The notes under the pieces are model-generated. The model searched no databases. It worked only from the letters and a program-made list of their open reading frames with translations, and was not told the origin of the DNA. Of a stretch of DNA of 6,769 nucleotides, positions 5,507 through 6,769 are shown piece after piece (position 1 is the stretch's first letter; the number at the start of each line of letters is the position of its first letter). The translations under genes and the position numbers were made by a program. This DNA is from JAGTQI01 sp038868115 (GTDB taxonomy: Archaea; Thermoproteota; Bathyarchaeia; Bathyarchaeales; Bathycorpusculaceae). The DNA lies in assembly GCA_038868115.1 (NCBI GenBank), contig JAWBXA010000034.1:1-6769 (forward strand). The letters run 5' to 3'.

Positions 5507-6550
5507 ATGAACCAACCGAACGAGGAAGTAAGAAAAATTCAATTCACCGGGAAATCCACATATATAGTTTCTCTACCGAAAAGATGGGTAACTTCACTAG
5601 GTCTAAAGGCAGGAAGTCAAATAATAGTCTCTCAACAGAACAGTTCACTAATTTTAACTCCAAAGGAAGTAGCTAAACCTCCAACTAGACCTGTTGAGGC
5701 TACCATAAAGATTTCAAGCAAGGATCACCCGGATATGATTGCAAGAGCAATTGTTTCCTTATACTTAGTGGGATACAGCTACATTAAAGTGCGAACGAAG
5801 GATGAGCGCATAACCGCCCAGCAAAGAAACGCCATAAAAGAGTTGACGAGAAAAAAGTTGGTAGGCACAGAAGTAATAGCTGAATCTCCAAACGAAATTA
5901 AACTGCAGATTTTAATAGGTTATCCTGAGCTCTCCGTAGAGGACGCTTTAAGGCGCATTTGCCTAATTTCTGCATCAATGCATGATGATGCAATACAAGC
6001 TCTAAAAACCTTAGATAAGAATCTCGCCCAAGAAATCATTAATTTAGATGACGAAGTTGACCGCTTCAGTCTCTACATAATACGACAACTGAAGGCTGCG
6101 GTGCAGAACGAAAAAATTCTCAAAGATATTGGGCTTTCCCAACCACGAGACTGCTTAGGCTACAGAGTAATTGTAAAATTCGTGGAAAGAATAGCGGATC
6201 ACGCTACAAAAATCGCCGAAAACGTTAGGCATTTGAAGGAGAAACCAAGTGAAACAGTTCTCCAAATAATCTCAGAAATGAGCACCTTCGCCAAAAACGT
6301 ATTTGATGACTCCATAAAATCATTGTTTAAAAAAGACTACGCTTTAGCAGACAATGTAGTTTCAAAAGCAAAAACAATAACAACTCTGGAAGCAGAAGCC
6401 ATAAGAGAAATTCAATCCGAAATAAAACAAGCTGATATCTCCAACATAAGAATGATCATGGAAAGCATACGAAGAACAGCAGAGTACGCAAGCGATATTG
6501 CAGAAATCGTTCTAAACCTAAACGTAGACAAAATAATTACAATGCAATGA
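5507..6550 (+). CDS. AbrB/SpoVT-type DNA-binding domain fused to PhoU, phosphate regulator
   Basis: A 347-residue cytoplasmic protein, probably the transcription regulator of this locus. Residues 9-53 form an AbrB/SpoVT-like swapped-hairpin domain: RKIQFTGKSTYIVSLPKRWV, then LGLKAGSQIIV. Residues about 62-140 are a linker region I do not recognise (GYSYIKVRTKDERI). Residues about 143-340 are a PhoU-like double helical bundle, with canonical VERIADHATKIAE (226-238, E227xxxD231). The second half has the altered RRTAEYASDIAE (322-333). The fusion joins DNA binding to a PhoU phosphate-signalling module. It faces the pst operon across 98 bp, which supports local control and autoregulation (inference). 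Start ATG 5507 is preceded by AGAGGT (5495-5500) at 6 nt. An in-frame ATG at 5438 would add 23 residues, but that stretch contains the TATA element. Sign of regulation is unknown. Confidence 0.88.
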   Translation: MNQPNEEVRKIQFTGKSTYIVSLPKRWVTSLGLKAGSQIIVSQQNSSLILTPKEVAKPPTRPVEATIKISSKDHPDMIARAIVSLYLVGYSYIKVRTKDERITAQQRNAIKELTRKKLVGTEVIAESPNEIKLQILIGYPELSVEDALRRICLISASMHDDAIQALKTLDKNLAQEIINLDDEVDRFSLYIIRQLKAAVQNEKILKDIGLSQPRDCLGYRVIVKFVERIADHATKIAENVRHLKEKPSETVLQIISEMSTFAKNVFDDSIKSLFKKDYALADNVVSKAKTITTLEAEAIREIQSEIKQADISNIRMIMESIRRTAEYASDIAEIVLNLNVDKIITMQ

Positions 6551-6570
6551 AACCATTTGCGATTAGCTAT

Positions 6571-6580
6571 GTTCTTTTAA
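6571..6580 (+). terminator. Possible T-rich terminator after the regulator
   Basis: GTTCTTTTAA lies about 20 nt past the stop of the regulator gene. Archaeal RNA polymerase can stop at short T-rich stretches without a strong hairpin. Further T-rich stretches follow at 6606-6612 and 6631-6637. Weak call. No stable stem was found. Confidence 0.25.
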
Positions 6581-6706
6581 CAGCGATTAATGGAACGACC
6601 GTGATGTTTTGTTGACGTTCTAATGTGTAGATTTTTATGTCTTCTTGTCTGAAGATATTATCTGGGGATTTACACGTCTCGCGAATTGGAAAGGAAGCTT
6701 AGGCAT

Positions 6707-6769
6707 TTGATTGAGGTTTTGTCTTCGGCTTTTCTCTGTTTGTTTCAGTATGTGCCTGTGGCTGGACCT
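6707..6769 (+). CDS. Possible 5' fragment of a gene leaving the window
   Basis: The plus-strand frame that ends exactly at 6769 is open from 6653. Its translation near the edge is protein-like, with a hydrophobic run LIEVLSSAFLCLFQYVPVAGP from a TTG at 6707 that could be a signal or membrane segment. AAGGAAG lies about 9 nt upstream of that TTG. An alternative TTG at 6686 adds seven charged residues but has no ribosome binding site. A TATA-like TAGATTTTTATG occurs at 6628-6639. There is no ATG start, only 21 codons are visible, and the minus strand also has open frames here, so this is tentative. I recognise no family. Confidence 0.18.
   Translation, partial: MIEVLSSAFLCLFQYVPVAGP

Noticed and set aside
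6559..6592. Direct repeat of GCGATTA (6559-6565 and 6583-6589)
   Set aside because: Seven bases in two copies is within chance expectation and no linked structure is seen.
6593..6620. Possible terminator hairpin GAACG...CGTTC after the regulator
   Set aside because: Only five paired bases with an 18-nt loop, too weak to call.
6630..6769. Minus-strand frames open at the right edge, one ending in a lysine/proline-rich tail
   Set aside because: They are short, no family is recognisable, and they compete with an equally open plus-strand frame, so neither minus frame is supported.

Overview
The window is most likely archaeal chromosome, moderately AT-rich by eye. Three things point to Archaea. 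There are TATA-type promoter elements about 25 bp before start codons, GGTGA-type Shine-Dalgarno sequences, and a regulator that fuses an AbrB/SpoVT-type DNA-binding domain to a PhoU domain, an architecture I know from archaeal phosphate loci. The lineage cannot be fixed from this sequence. A Bathyarchaeia/TACK-type archaeon is a guess.

The centre is a complete high-affinity phosphate uptake (Pst) operon on the minus strand, read from right to left: pstS (4302-5408), pstC (3303-4295), pstA (2467-3306), pstB (1709-2467), phoU (1053-1697) and a DUF47/PhoU-like gene (339-1007). Spacing is very tight: a 6-bp gap, a 4-bp ATGA overlap, a 1-bp TAATG overlap, an 11-bp gap and a 45-bp gap. This implies one transcript with translational coupling. 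Two upstream-extended open frames, before pstB and pstS, are corrected here to internal ATG starts.

A divergent gene on the plus strand (5507-6550) encodes the AbrB-PhoU fusion regulator. The 98-bp gap between it and pstS holds a near-symmetrical TATA element that could serve both genes. It also holds three copies of a TCTATAT/ATATAGA motif, one next to the regulator's ribosome binding site. I infer that the regulator senses transporter or phosphate state through its PhoU part and acts on this shared region. The locus therefore carries three different PhoU-family proteins: fusion regulator, classical PhoU and DUF47.

The left edge holds the start of a small four-cysteine zinc-ribbon protein on the minus strand (1-174), probably translated from a leaderless mRNA. 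Its TATA box is one arm of a perfect 8-bp inverted repeat; the other arm could be a plus-strand TATA box. The right edge (6551-6769) is mostly non-coding, with a weak hint of a gene running off the end. I saw no mobile element, CRISPR array, tRNA or rRNA. The core system is a known one. The less ordinary parts are the three-PhoU layout, the shared promoter/operator region and the palindromic TATA pair.
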